Source: Paractinoplanes polyasparticus
GTDB lineage: Bacteria > Actinomycetota > Actinomycetes > Mycobacteriales > Micromonosporaceae
Assembly: GCF_019710575.1 (NCBI RefSeq)
Contig: NZ_JAHWFK010000006.1
Span: 54,546 to 118,545 of the forward strand
DNA: 64,000 nt
Reading direction: 5' to 3'
The translations under genes were made by a program, and so were the position numbers. This document shows, piece by piece, positions 8,809 through 19,315 of the stretch (position 1 is the stretch's first letter; the number at the start of each line of letters is the position of its first letter). The notes beneath the pieces were generated by a model, which saw only the letters and a program-made list of their open reading frames with translations, had not been told where the DNA came from and searched no databases.

Positions 8809-9906
8809 TTGCGCCCAGTACGTGGGAACCGGCTCGTTGCGCTGCTCGCGGCAGGTGGGCTGACGCTCGCCGCCGCGGCCTGCAGCGACGCGCCTGACGA
8901 GACCCCCGCCGGCGGCAGCTCGAGCGCCGCCGCCGCGGCCTACAAGGCCTGCATGGTTACTGACACCGGGGGCATCGACGACAAGTCCTTCAACGCATCT
9001 GCGTGGGCCGGACTCCAGGCCGCCAAGGCTCAGGCGCCCGGTGTCGACCCGAAGTACGTCGCGTCGACCGCCGAGGCCGACTACGAGCCCAACCTGCGCG
9101 GCTTCGTGACCCAGAAGTGCAGCTTCATCCTGTCGGTCGGTGGCCTCATGGGTGACGCCACCAAGGCCGTCGCGGCGCAGAACACGAGCCAGCAGTTCGG
9201 CATCGTCGACAGCGCGATCCAGGGCGCCGCGAACGTCTACCCGATGCAGTTCGCCACCCAGGAGGCGGCCTTCCTGGCCGGCTACCTGTCCGCGGGCTAC
9301 TCGAAGAGCGGCAAGGTGGCCACGTTCGGCGGCCTCAAGATCCCGCCGGTGACCATCTTCATGGACGGTTTCGCCGACGGCGTCGCGCAGTACAACAAGG
9401 CCAAGGGCAAGAACGTCCAGGTGCTCGGCTGGGACAAGGCCAAGCAGAACGGCAGCTTCGCCGAGGACTTCGCCAGCCCGGCCAAGGGCAAGGCGCTGGC
9501 CAGCACGTTCGTCGCTCAGGGGGCCGACGTGATCATGCCGGTCGCCGGTGGCACCGGCCTCGGTGCGGCCGAGGTCGCCAAGAGCTCCAGCGGCAAGGTC
9601 TCGATCGTCTGGGTCGACCAGGACGGTTGCAAGAGCGCGGCTCAGGACTGTGACGTCTTCCTGACCACCGTGGTCAAGAACATCACCGACGCGGTCGAGA
9701 CGGCGGTCGTCGCCGGCGCCACCGGTCAGCCGCTGACCGCCACCCCGGGCTACCTGGGCACGCTCAAGAACAACGGTGTCTCGCTGGCGCCGTACAACCA
9801 GTTCGACAGCAAGATCGACCAGGGTCTCAAGGACGAGGTCGAGAAGCTGAAGACCGACATCATCGCCGGCACGATCAAGGTTGAATCGCCCAGCGCTCCG
9901 GCCTGA
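8809..9906 (+). CDS. BMP-family ABC transporter substrate-binding lipoprotein (nucleoside type)
   Basis: A 365-residue lipoprotein. A TTG start at 8809 is chosen because GGAAGGAGG lies 5 bases upstream and the product then begins with a proper signal peptide: MRPVRGNR, a hydrophobic core and the lipobox LAAAAC. The mature protein carries the Bmp/PnrA signatures DTGGIDDKSFN, VIMPVAGGTG and VWVDQDG. PnrA-like proteins bind purine or general nucleosides. It is followed by a twin ATPase and two permeases of the same family and then by cdd and deoA, so nucleoside import is the likely role. A strong hairpin separates it from the ATPase gene. Confidence 0.93.
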   Translation: MRPVRGNRLVALLAAGGLTLAAAACSDAPDETPAGGSSSAAAAAYKACMVTDTGGIDDKSFNASAWAGLQAAKAQAPGVDPKYVASTAEADYEPNLRGFVTQKCSFILSVGGLMGDATKAVAAQNTSQQFGIVDSAIQGAANVYPMQFATQEAAFLAGYLSAGYSKSGKVATFGGLKIPPVTIFMDGFADGVAQYNKAKGKNVQVLGWDKAKQNGSFAEDFASPAKGKALASTFVAQGADVIMPVAGGTGLGAAEVAKSSSGKVSIVWVDQDGCKSAAQDCDVFLTTVVKNITDAVETAVVAGATGQPLTATPGYLGTLKNNGVSLAPYNQFDSKIDQGLKDEVEKLKTDIIAGTIKVESPSAPA

Positions 9907-9929
9907 CGATTCACTGGGTAACATTCCGG

Positions 9930-9970
9930 CCGCCGCCCGACCGCGAGAATTTCTCGTGGTCGAGCGGCGG
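9930..9970 (+). terminator. Intercistronic stem-loop between binding protein and ATPase
   Basis: CCGCCGC (9930-9936) pairs with GCGGCGG (9964-9970), GACC (9939-9942) with GGTC (9958-9961), and the inner CGAGA with TCTCG, giving a long interrupted stem with a very small loop. It sits in the 114-base gap before the ATPase gene. Such structures commonly stabilise the binding-protein message or cause partial termination. No T-run follows. Confidence 0.6.
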
Positions 9971-10020
9971 TTCCAGTTCTCGGGTAAAACTCACAAAGAA
10001 GCCGAAGTCGGGAGATTCCG

Positions 10021-11543
<1,523 letters not shown>

Positions 11544-11547
<4 letters not shown>

Positions 11548-12812
11548 CCACCGAAGCCCCCGAGGCGCCCAAGGCTCCGGCGAAGAAGGAGGAGAAGGAG
11601 GAGTCGTTCTTCGGCCTCTTCCTGCACAACCTCTGGTCGGCCAACACCGTCACGGTGACGATTCTGTCGATCTTCCTGGCGCTGGTCATCGGCGCGGTGC
11701 TGATCGTCGTGTCCGACTCCGCGGTGCTCTCGACGTTCTCGTACTTCACGGCCCGGCCGAGCGACGCACTCAACGCCAGCTGGGATCTGATCAGCCGGGC
11801 GTACGCCGACCTGTTCAAGGGCGCGATCTTCGACCCGGCTGCCGTGCAGGCGTGGTTCAGCGGCACCGGCGACTGGAAGACGGCGCTCAACCCGCTCTCC
11901 GAGACGCTCACCTACGCCGCCCCGCTGGTCTTCACCGGCCTGTCGGTGGCGCTCGCGTTCCGTGGCGGCCTGTTCAACATCGGCGCCCAGGGCCAGGCGG
12001 TCATCGGCTGCGTCACCGCCGGGGTGGCCGGCTTCGCCATCGGACTGCCGGCCGGCCTGCACCTGATCGTCGCGCTGGCCGCCGGGTTGATCGGTGGCGC
12101 GCTCTGGGGCTTCGTGCCCGGCCTGCTCAAGGCCCGCACCGGCGCCCACGAGGTGATCACCACGATCATGCTCAACTACACGGCGACGCTCTTCCTCGGC
12201 TGGCTGATCCTGCAGAACGGCGTGCAGGACCCGGACCGCACCGACGCGGTCAGCAAGACGATCGAGTCGACCGCCGCGCTGCCCGGCCTGCCCGCGCCGC
12301 TGCGCGTGCACCTGGGCATCGTGCTCGCGGTGCTGGCCACGGCCGGGGTCGCCTGGTTGATCAACCGCTCGTCGTTCGGCTTCGAGCTACGCGCCGTGGG
12401 CGTCAACCCGCCGGCCGCCCGCACCGCCGGCATGAGCGTGGCCCGCACTTACATCATGCTCATGGTCGTTGCCGGTGGCCTGGCCGGCCTGGGCGGCGCG
12501 GTGCAGGTGCTCGGCACGGCCGACCGGCTGACCGGCCAGGTGGCCGGCAACATCGGCTTCGACGGCCTGCTGGTGGCCCTGCTCGGCCGGAACAAGCCGT
12601 GGGGCACGCTGTTCGCCGCGATCCTCTACGGCGGGCTGCGCGCGGGCGGCAACCTGATGCAGGTCGACGTGGGTGTCTCGCTCGAGCTGGTCACCGTGCT
12701 GCAGGCCCTCATCGTGATCTTCATCGCGGCCCCCGCCCTGGTGAAGTCCATCTTCCAGCTCCGCGATGCGCGCACCGCGCGGCTCGGCACGTCCATGGCG
12801 AAGGGTTGGTGA
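11544..12812 (+). CDS. ABC transporter permease, first subunit (BMP nucleoside type)
   Basis: A 422-residue membrane protein starting at a GTG that overlaps the ATPase stop. The N-terminal 35 residues are charged and Ala/Lys/Glu-rich (EAPKAPAKKEEKEE), followed by a first helix, an extracytoplasmic stretch of about 80 residues and some eight further helices. The motif AFRGGLFNIGAQGQ and the cytoplasmic coupling segment LRAVGVNPPAARTAGM are typical of the branched-chain/BMP permease family (NupP/YufP-like). It should pair with the following permease to form the channel of the nucleoside importer. Confidence 0.93.
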
Positions 12813-14086
12813 GCGGCGTGTCGACCGCAACGGTGGAAGACCTGACCGAAGCCACCGCCCCCAAGAGGTTCTGGAACCGGCAGCGCCGGCTCGGCGCCGG
12901 CCTGGTCGTCATCGGCCTGATCGCGGCCGTGATCTTCGGATCGGTGGCCGACTCGGCGACCGCCCGCTTCACCCTCAGCGAGGACGCCGAGGGCGCCGCG
13001 CTCTCGATCAACGGCCAGTTCGGCGCCATCCTGTTCGGCATCGTCACGATCGCCGCCGGCGCCGCCCTCCTGGCCGGCGTGGCCAAGCGCTGGCAGACCA
13101 CGCTGCTCACCCTGGGCATCGTGACCTTCGTCTTCTCGTTCCTGTGCTGGCAGGTGGCCGGCAAGTTCCTTCCGCTGGTCGACACGGCCAGCGGCTCGCT
13201 GGAACTCGCGCTGCCGCTGATCCTGGGCGCCCTGGCCGGCGTGCTGTGCGAGCGCTCGGGCGTGGTCAACGTGGCCATCGAGGGCCAGTTCCTGATGGGC
13301 GCGTTCGGCGCCGCCCTGGTCGGCACGCTGGCCACCAGCGTCTGGGCCGGTCTGATCAGCGCGGTCGTGGGCGGTGTCATCATCGCCTCGCTGCTGGCCG
13401 TGCTGGCCATCCGCTTCCTGGTCGACCAGGTGGTCGTCGGCATCGTGCTCAACCTGCTCGCGCTGGGCGTCACCGGCTTCCTGTACGAGCGGCTCATGCA
13501 GCCCGACGCGATGAAGTACAACTCGCCGCCGCGGCTGCCCGAGTGGCGCATCCCGGGCCTGGCCGACATCCCGGTCGTCGGCCCCGTGCTGTTCGAGACC
13601 AACCTGCTGGTCTGGCTGGCGCTGGCGCTGGTCGTGGTCATCCACCTCGCCCTCACCCGCACCCGCTGGGGCCTGCGCACCCGCGCGGTCGGCGAGCACC
13701 CCACGGCGGCCGACACGGTCGGCATCCGGGTGCGCGGCCTGCGCTACATGAACGTGCTGCTCGGCGGCGTCGTGGCGGGCGCCGGTGGCGCGTACTTCAC
13801 GCTGGTCTCGACCGGGGCCTTCAACAAGAACATGACGGCCGGCGCCGGCTTCATCGCGCTGGCGGCCCTGATCTTCGGACGGTGGACCCCGTTCGGGGCG
13901 CTGGGCGCGGCCCTGTTCTTCGGCTTCGCCCAGAAGCTGGCCAACTACCTGAGCGCGGTCGGCAGCCCGGTGCCCAACCAGTTCCTCAACATGCTGCCCT
14001 ACCTGGCGACCATCATCGCGGTGGCCGGTCTGGTGGGACGGGTGCGGGCGCCCGCGGCTGACGGTGTGCCCTACGTCAAGAGCTGA
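12809..14086 (+). CDS. ABC transporter permease, second subunit (BMP nucleoside type)
   Basis: A protein of about 425 residues from GTG 12809, overlapping the previous stop; GTG 12818 (MSTATVEDLTE) is an alternative. It has four N-terminal helices followed by the conserved permease core, including CERSGVVNVAIEGQFLMGAF, the coupling segment RTRAVGEHPTAADTVGI and FALG-like FFGFAQKLANYLS. It is the second channel subunit (NupQ/YufQ-like) of the importer. The stop is only 30 bases from the cytidine deaminase start, so transport and salvage genes are probably one operon. Confidence 0.93.
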   Translation: MSGVSTATVEDLTEATAPKRFWNRQRRLGAGLVVIGLIAAVIFGSVADSATARFTLSEDAEGAALSINGQFGAILFGIVTIAAGAALLAGVAKRWQTTLLTLGIVTFVFSFLCWQVAGKFLPLVDTASGSLELALPLILGALAGVLCERSGVVNVAIEGQFLMGAFGAALVGTLATSVWAGLISAVVGGVIIASLLAVLAIRFLVDQVVVGIVLNLLALGVTGFLYERLMQPDAMKYNSPPRLPEWRIPGLADIPVVGPVLFETNLLVWLALALVVVIHLALTRTRWGLRTRAVGEHPTAADTVGIRVRGLRYMNVLLGGVVAGAGGAYFTLVSTGAFNKNMTAGAGFIALAALIFGRWTPFGALGAALFFGFAQKLANYLSAVGSPVPNQFLNMLPYLATIIAVAGLVGRVRAPAADGVPYVKS

Positions 14087-14115
14087 CGTCGGGCACGTCA
14101 GGCACAATCTGCACC

Positions 14116-14838
14116 ATGCAGATCGACTGGGCTGGGTTGCGCGCGGCCGCCATCGAAGCGATGCGGCACGCGTACGCCCCGTACTCCGACTTTCCGGTCG
14201 GAGCGGCGGCGGTGGTGGACGACGGCCGGGTGGTCGTCGGGTGCAACGTGGAGAACGCGTCCTACGGCGTGGGGCTGTGCGCGGAGTGCGGACTGGTCAG
14301 CCAGCTGCACATGACCGGCGGCGGACGGCTGGTGGCGTTCTCGTGCGTCGACGCCACCGGCAACCCGCTGATGCCGTGCGGCCGCTGCCGCCAGCTGCTG
14401 TGGGAGAACGGCGGCCCCGAGATGCTGGTCGAGTGGCACACCGGGCCGCTGCGGCTGGCCGAACTGCTGCCGCATGCGTTCGGCTTCGAAGACCTGGAAC
14501 GCGTCAACGGCGCCTCCAAGACCCCCGAGGTGCCGGCCGAGCTCGCCAAATGGCGCGGCCGGGGCACCGTTTTCGTGCATCCCGACCTCTCCGGCGGCGA
14601 GACTGTCTGGACCGGCTACTGGGAGCGGTCCGCCGGCAGCCCGGCCGAGAGCGACGCCGAGAAGGGCGTGCTCGAGGAGGGGCCGAACTTCCCGAGCGCG
14701 AGCGCGGCGGTGGCCTGGGGACGGCTCCGCACCCCGCGGATCGTGGTCGTGGACGCCGAGGGATCGCTCGCCTGGGCCGGCGACGGGGCGCCTCCCGAGG
14801 GCATCCCGGCTTCGTGGAAGGAGGACGGCGATGAGTGA
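14116..14838 (+). CDS. cdd: Cytidine deaminase with a long C-terminal extension
   Basis: Deaminates (deoxy)cytidine to (deoxy)uridine. The core has the zinc site: Cys55 and catalytic Glu57 in LCAEC, and Cys88/Cys91 in PCGRC, with substrate motif FPVGAAA upstream. A normal tetrameric enzyme ends near residue 127 (ELLPHAFG), but this protein continues to 240. The extra part contains GRGTVFVHPDLSGGETVWTG, an acidic linker and a strand-like RIVVVDAEGSLAWAG; its function is unknown. It lies in the nucleoside operon; its last 8 bases overlap deoA. Core assignment is certain, extension role is not. Confidence 0.93.
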   Translation: MQIDWAGLRAAAIEAMRHAYAPYSDFPVGAAAVVDDGRVVVGCNVENASYGVGLCAECGLVSQLHMTGGGRLVAFSCVDATGNPLMPCGRCRQLLWENGGPEMLVEWHTGPLRLAELLPHAFGFEDLERVNGASKTPEVPAELAKWRGRGTVFVHPDLSGGETVWTGYWERSAGSPAESDAEKGVLEEGPNFPSASAAVAWGRLRTPRIVVVDAEGSLAWAGDGAPPEGIPASWKEDGDE

Positions 14839-16108
14839 GTTCGCCGCGGTCGATGTCATCCGGGCCAAGCGGGACGGGCACACGCTGAGCGACGCCCAGA
14901 TCGACTGGGTCGTCGACGCGTACACCCGCGGGGCGGTGGCCGACGAGCAGATGTCGGCCCTGGCCATGGCCATCCTGCTGCGCGGCATGACGCCGGCCGA
15001 GATCGCCCGCTGGACGGCCGCGATGATCGCCAGCGGGGAGCGGTTGGACCTCTCCGCGATCACCCGCCCCACCGCCGACAAGCATTCCACCGGCGGCGTC
15101 GGCGACAAGATCACGTTGCCGCTGACCCCGCTGGTCGCAGCGTGCGGGGCGGCCGTGCCTCAGCTCTCCGGCCGCGGGCTCGGCCACACCGGCGGCACGC
15201 TGGACAAGCTCGAGTCGATCCCCGGCTGGCGGGCATCGATCAGCAACGACGACTTCAAGCGGCAGCTGGAGGACGTGGGCGCGGTCATCTGCGCGGCCGG
15301 CGAGGGCCTGGCCCCGGCCGACCGCAAGCTGTACGCCCTGCGCGACGTCACGGGCACGGTCGAGGCCATCCCGCTGATCGCCAGCTCGATCATGAGCAAG
15401 AAGATCGCCGAGGGCACCGGCGCGCTGGTGCTGGACGTCAAGGTCGGCTCCGGCGCCTTCATGAAAGACCTGGACAGCGCCCGTGAGCTGGCGAGCACGA
15501 TGGTGCGCCTGGGCCAGGACAGCGGCGTCACCACCATCGCGCTGCTGACCGACATGAGCACCCCGCTCGGCCTGACCGTCGGCAACGCGATCGAGGTCGC
15601 CGAGTCGGTCGAGGTGCTGGCCGGCGGCGGCCCGGCCGACGTGGTCGAGCTGACCCTGGCCCTGGCCCGCGAGATGCTGACCGCGGCCGGCATCGACGCC
15701 GACCCGGCCAAGGTGCTCGAGTCGGGGGCGGCCATGGACACGTGGCGCGCGATGATCCGGGCCCAAGGCGGCGACCCGGAGGCCCCGCTGCCGGTCGCGC
15801 GCGAGACCGAGGTGCTGCGGGCGACCGCCGACGGCGTCGTCAGCAGCGTCGACGCGTACGGCATAGGCCTGGCTGCCTGGCGGCTCGGCGCCGGACGGGC
15901 CCGCAAGGAGGATCCGGTCAGCTTCGGCGCCGGGGTGGTCCTCAAGGTCAAGCCGGGCGACCCGGTGCGTGCCGGCGACGTGCTGCTCGAGCTGCGCGCC
16001 GACGATCCGGCCCGCATCCCGGTGGCCCGCGCGACTGCCGCCGAAGCGGTCGTCATCGGTACGGAACGGCCGACTCTTACCAATCTGGTGCTCGACCGCA
16101 TAGCCTGA
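14831..16108 (+). CDS. deoA: Thymidine/pyrimidine-nucleoside phosphorylase
   Basis: Phosphorolysis of thymidine or deoxyuridine to base plus deoxyribose-1-phosphate. 425 residues from ATG 14831, with AAGGAGG 6 bases upstream inside the end of cdd. Signatures: KHSTGGVGDK (84-93, phosphate site) and SGRGLGHTGGTLDKLE (113-128, family signature), then the SSIMSKKIAEG segment and the C-terminal domain. Some actinobacterial members also use uridine. Together with the upstream importer and cdd it turns imported pyrimidine nucleosides into bases and sugar phosphate; deoC, 19 kb away, would use the latter after isomerisation. Confidence 0.96.
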   Translation: MSEFAAVDVIRAKRDGHTLSDAQIDWVVDAYTRGAVADEQMSALAMAILLRGMTPAEIARWTAAMIASGERLDLSAITRPTADKHSTGGVGDKITLPLTPLVAACGAAVPQLSGRGLGHTGGTLDKLESIPGWRASISNDDFKRQLEDVGAVICAAGEGLAPADRKLYALRDVTGTVEAIPLIASSIMSKKIAEGTGALVLDVKVGSGAFMKDLDSARELASTMVRLGQDSGVTTIALLTDMSTPLGLTVGNAIEVAESVEVLAGGGPADVVELTLALAREMLTAAGIDADPAKVLESGAAMDTWRAMIRAQGGDPEAPLPVARETEVLRATADGVVSSVDAYGIGLAAWRLGAGRARKEDPVSFGAGVVLKVKPGDPVRAGDVLLELRADDPARIPVARATAAEAVVIGTERPTLTNLVLDRIA

Positions 16109-16114
16109 CGCACC

Positions 16115-16795
16115 ATGCAGAAGGCAGTACCCGACCCACGGGCAGTCCGGGAGGCCAGCTTCGACGAGGTGGCCCGGCTCGGGCTGCCGCTGCCGCCGCC
16201 CGGCTTCCCCCTGGTGTGGGAGCCGGGCGACTCGGTCGAGCTGCGTCCCACGGCCGAGCTGGAGGCGCGCGCGGCGGTGCTGCATGTGGTGGTGGCCCGC
16301 TGCTTCGGCATGCCCACCGAGGCGGCGATGAGCTGGCTGCTCGGATCGCGCCTGGTCGACCTGGTCACCCCGCCGGAATGGCAGTTCGTGATCGGCGCCA
16401 AGGGGGACCACCGGTCGTTCGTGCTGCATCACGACGCGGTGTTCGCGCTGGCCTGGGTGCTCGGGCTGAGCCGGCATCTCGACCCGACGGCGCCGCCCGA
16501 GGGGCGGATGATGTCGCAGATGCCGGATCTGCCGGCAGGAGAGACTTTCGGGCAGTGGCGGTCGCGGTCGCTGATGTCACCGCGTGATCCCGTCGAGGCT
16601 GCTGTTCTGCTGGACCTCTACTACTGCCTGGACTGGGCGTTCCAGGAGGCGGAGCGGGTGGGGTTGACCCTGCCGGGCGAGATCGACGCCAACGCCATCG
16701 GCCAGCGGCGGTGGGCCTTGGAATGGGCAGTGATCTTCCATGGGCCCTATCACGACAAGCCGGCCGAATGGGAGGAGGTGGATCTTTCTGTATGA
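16115..16795 (+). CDS. DUF4272 domain-containing protein
   Basis: A 226-residue soluble protein starting 6 bases after deoA, so probably the last gene of the salvage operon. The start VREASFDEVARLGLPLPPPG, the Trp-rich middle (MSWLLGSRLVDLVTPPEW, LAWVLGL) and the closing RRWALEWAVIFHGPYHD followed by a WEEVDL segment match the DUF4272 pattern. The family has no established biochemical function. There is no signal peptide or membrane helix. It ends facing a methyltransferase gene across a 141-base convergent gap containing a hairpin. Confidence 0.8.
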   Translation: MQKAVPDPRAVREASFDEVARLGLPLPPPGFPLVWEPGDSVELRPTAELEARAAVLHVVVARCFGMPTEAAMSWLLGSRLVDLVTPPEWQFVIGAKGDHRSFVLHHDAVFALAWVLGLSRHLDPTAPPEGRMMSQMPDLPAGETFGQWRSRSLMSPRDPVEAAVLLDLYYCLDWAFQEAERVGLTLPGEIDANAIGQRRWALEWAVIFHGPYHDKPAEWEEVDLSV

Positions 16796-16866
16796 AGAAC
16801 TCAGGTCAAGATCCATGTCGTGGCGGGGTGGTGGGTACGGATCGCTGCTCCCGCCGAGGGCCGCGA

Positions 16867-16908
16867 CGCGGTGAGCTGGCCGCTGGCGCGTCCAGAGCGC
16901 TCACCGCG
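16867..16908. terminator. Convergent-gene hairpin
   Basis: CGCGGTGAGC (16867-16876) and GCTCACCGCG (16899-16908) are perfect 10-base arms around a 22-base loop, midway between the DUF4272 gene and the oppositely oriented methyltransferase gene. A bidirectional terminator is likely, although no T-run is present. Confidence 0.6.
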
Positions 16909-16936
16909 CCACGGCGACGTGCGTGAGCGGTTGCGC

Positions 16937-17770
16937 TCAAACCGGGCGATACGCCGTCAGTAGCACCGACGCCGTCACGGTGGCCGATGCGGCTTCGATG
17001 GCCGAGGCGTGGTGGGCACTCGGGGTCATGCCGATCAGCGTGCGGGTCTCGCCGGCGGTCAAGGTCATCTCGCGGCGCAGGGGGATCGGCTCGCCGGACT
17101 TGAAATGATCACCCAGGGACTCCTGGACTCGGGCGGCCTTGTCGGGGTCGACCTGGATCATCTCGTGGGCGGCGATCAATTCCCGCAAGTGATCCGGCTG
17201 CGGGGTCACGACCAGCAGCAGGCCGTCCGGGCGCAGGACGCGGTGGAACTCGGGACCGTTGCGCGGGGAGAAAACGTTGAGGACGACGTCGGCCACGCTG
17301 TCCGCGATGGGTAGCGGGCGCCACAGATCAGCCAGGACAGCCGCCGCTTTCGGGTGGGCGCGGGCGGCCCGGCGCAGCGCCGGCTTCGAGACGTCCAGGC
17401 CGAGGCCGGTCGCGTCGGGCGAGGCGTCGAGCACCCGGGACAGGTAGTGGCCGGTTCCGGTGCCCGCGTCGATGACAAAGCCCGGCCCGGCCTCCGTGGC
17501 CGGCGCGTCGGTGACAAAGCCCGGCCCGGCCGCGGCGGCCAGCGCGTCGGCGATGAAGTCGTAGTGGCCGGCGGTCAGGAAGGCGTCGCGGTCGGCGATC
17601 ATCGCGGCGGTGTCGCCGACGTGCGGCATGCGGCCCGCGGTCAGATCGGCGTAGCCCTGTTTCGCCATGTCGAAGCTGTGGCGCAGCGGGCATCGCAGCG
17701 TCCGGCCGGCGCGCTCGAGCGGCTGCCGGCAAACCGGGCATCGCAGGTACGGCAATGCTCCGTCGATCAT
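16937..17770 (-). CDS. RlmA/TlrB-type putative 23S rRNA (guanine-N1) methyltransferase
   Basis: 277 residues. An N-terminal zinc finger (Cys11, Cys14, Cys27, His31: RCPVC then RCPLRHSFD) followed by AKQGYADLT, as in RlmA-family enzymes that methylate G745/G748 of 23S rRNA. The SAM-binding domain follows with VIDAGTGTGHYL, DVSKPALRRAAR and the FSPRNGPEFHRVLRPDG segment. Family relatives confer tylosin or mycinamicin resistance, but most act as housekeeping enzymes. Oddity: 13 residues just before the SAM motif are a tandem duplication (GPGFVTDAPATEAGPGFV). Divergent from add with only 26 bases between start codons, so the two share a promoter region. Confidence 0.8.
   Translation of the reverse strand: MIDGALPYLRCPVCRQPLERAGRTLRCPLRHSFDMAKQGYADLTAGRMPHVGDTAAMIADRDAFLTAGHYDFIADALAAAAGPGFVTDAPATEAGPGFVIDAGTGTGHYLSRVLDASPDATGLGLDVSKPALRRAARAHPKAAAVLADLWRPLPIADSVADVVLNVFSPRNGPEFHRVLRPDGLLLVVTPQPDHLRELIAAHEMIQVDPDKAARVQESLGDHFKSGEPIPLRREMTLTAGETRTLIGMTPSAHHASAIEAASATVTASVLLTAYRPV
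17466..17531. repeat. 39-bp-period tandem duplication inside the methyltransferase gene
   Basis: The 27-base segments at 17466-17492 and 17505-17531 are identical except for one A/G difference and are offset by 39 bases. The duplication stays in frame and adds 13 residues directly before the SAM-binding motif. Confidence 0.85.
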
Positions 17771-17796
17771 TGGTCCCCTGCCTCTAGGCTCGGTTG

Positions 17797-18882
17797 ATGG
17801 CCGCCATTGCTTTCTCCGACATCGTTCCGGCGCCCAAGGCGCTGCTGCACGACCACCTCGACGGCGGGCTGCGCCCCGCCACCATCGTGGAGCTGGCCGA
17901 TCGCGTGGGTCACCAGCTGCCCACGACCGACCCGGCCGCGCTGGGCGAGTGGTTCGTCGCGGCGGCCGACTCCGGCTCGCTCGAACGCTACCTGGAGACG
18001 TTCGCCCACACGGTCGCGGTCATGCAGACGGCCGAGGGGCTGCACCGGGTGGCCAAGGAGTGCGCGCTCGACCTGGCCGCCGACGGCGTCGTCTACGCCG
18101 AGGTCCGCTACGCCCCCGAGCAGCACCTCGAACGCGACCTGACGCTCGACGAGGTGGTCGACGCGGTCAACGCCGGCTTCGTCGAGGGCGCGGCCGAGGC
18201 GGCCGCCCAGGGCACCCCGATCCGCATCGGCGTGCTGCTGACCGCGATGCGCCACGCGGCCCGGTCGCAGGAGATCGCCGAGCTGTCGGTGCGTTACCGC
18301 GACGCGGGCGTGGTCGGCTTCGACATCGCCGGGGCCGAGGCCGGCTTCCCGCCCACCCGCCACCTGGACGCCTTCGAATACCTGCAGCGTGAGAATTTCC
18401 ACTTCACCATCCACGCCGGCGAGGCCTTCGGGCTGCCCTCGATCTGGCAGGCCATCCAGTGGTGCGGCGCCGATCGGCTCGGGCACGGTGTGCGACTGGT
18501 CGACGACATCACCGGAACGGTGGCCGGCGGCGACGTCGTGCTGGGCCGGCTGGCGGCGTACGTCCGCGACAAGCGCATCCCGCTCGAGCTCTGCCCGTCG
18601 TCCAACGTGCAGACCGGCGCCGCGCCGTCGATCGCCGAGCACCCCATCGGCCTGCTGCGCGATCTGCGCTTCCGGGTCACCGTCAATACGGACAACCGCC
18701 TGATGAGCGGCACGTCGATGTCCCGCGAGATGACTCTGCTGTCCGAGGCCTTCGGCTGGGGGTGGCCCGAGTTCCAGTGGCTGACCATCAACGCGATGAA
18801 GTCGGCCTTCATCCCGTACGACGAGCGGTTGGCGATCATCAATGACGTGATCAAGCCGGGCTACGCGAAGCTGCTCGGCTGA
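17797..18882 (+). CDS. add: Adenosine deaminase
   Basis: Zinc-dependent hydrolytic deamination of (deoxy)adenosine to (deoxy)inosine. 361 residues from ATG 17797. Metal ligands and active-site motifs are in place: His18 and His20 in [21 protein letters not shown] with the ligand His and catalytic Glu, [17 protein letters not shown], and VNTDNRLMS with the final metal-binding Asp. The length and the SLERYLETF segment fit actinobacterial Add. It completes the purine side of the nucleoside salvage block but has its own promoter, divergent from the methyltransferase gene. Confidence 0.96.
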   Translation: MAAIAFSDIVPAPKALLHDHLDGGLRPATIVELADRVGHQLPTTDPAALGEWFVAAADSGSLERYLETFAHTVAVMQTAEGLHRVAKECALDLAADGVVYAEVRYAPEQHLERDLTLDEVVDAVNAGFVEGAAEAAAQGTPIRIGVLLTAMRHAARSQEIAELSVRYRDAGVVGFDIAGAEAGFPPTRHLDAFEYLQRENFHFTIHAGEAFGLPSIWQAIQWCGADRLGHGVRLVDDITGTVAGGDVVLGRLAAYVRDKRIPLELCPSSNVQTGAAPSIAEHPIGLLRDLRFRVTVNTDNRLMSGTSMSREMTLLSEAFGWGWPEFQWLTINAMKSAFIPYDERLAIINDVIKPGYAKLLG

Positions 18883-19315
18883 CGCTACGAAGCTGTTACA
18901 GGTCGCCCTGCGGCAACCGACACTGGCGGTTCGGCGGCACTGATCGTCCGTTCGGTCAGAATGGTCCCTACAAACATTGCAAAATCGGGCATCTCACCTT
19001 GCCGATCGTTCGCGACCGCGCCATCGTCTCTCCTGCCGCGATCCTCTACGATCGGGCCCGTTCGTTCGGTGTAACCCCCACGCCGATCGATCGGTCTGAG
19101 TAACGCTGAGAAAAGGTTCCCCTACATCCCGTGATATTGACCGGCGACGTCCCCGCTCCGGCGGACCAACATTGCGTCACACAACCGGTCCGTGTCCGGC
19201 GGCCCTTTCTCTTTGACACTCGTCGTGATGGAATCTCGGGGGCCCGACGCGGCAGTCGGCCGTGTGCGGCGCCCGGCAAGCCGAGTGCCGGGGCCCGAAA
19301 CAGGAGGACGGTGAC
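18883..19315 (+). other. 433-base intergenic region before the conservon
   Basis: No convincing gene is seen. The stretch is less GC-rich than its flanks in places (for example near 18970-19000 and 19110-19160). TTGACA at 19213-19218 resembles a -35 box, but no good -10 follows at the usual distance, so the conservon promoter is not pinned down. A CAGGAGG ribosome binding site at 19301-19307 serves the kinase gene. No clear terminator for add is visible. Confidence 0.5.
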
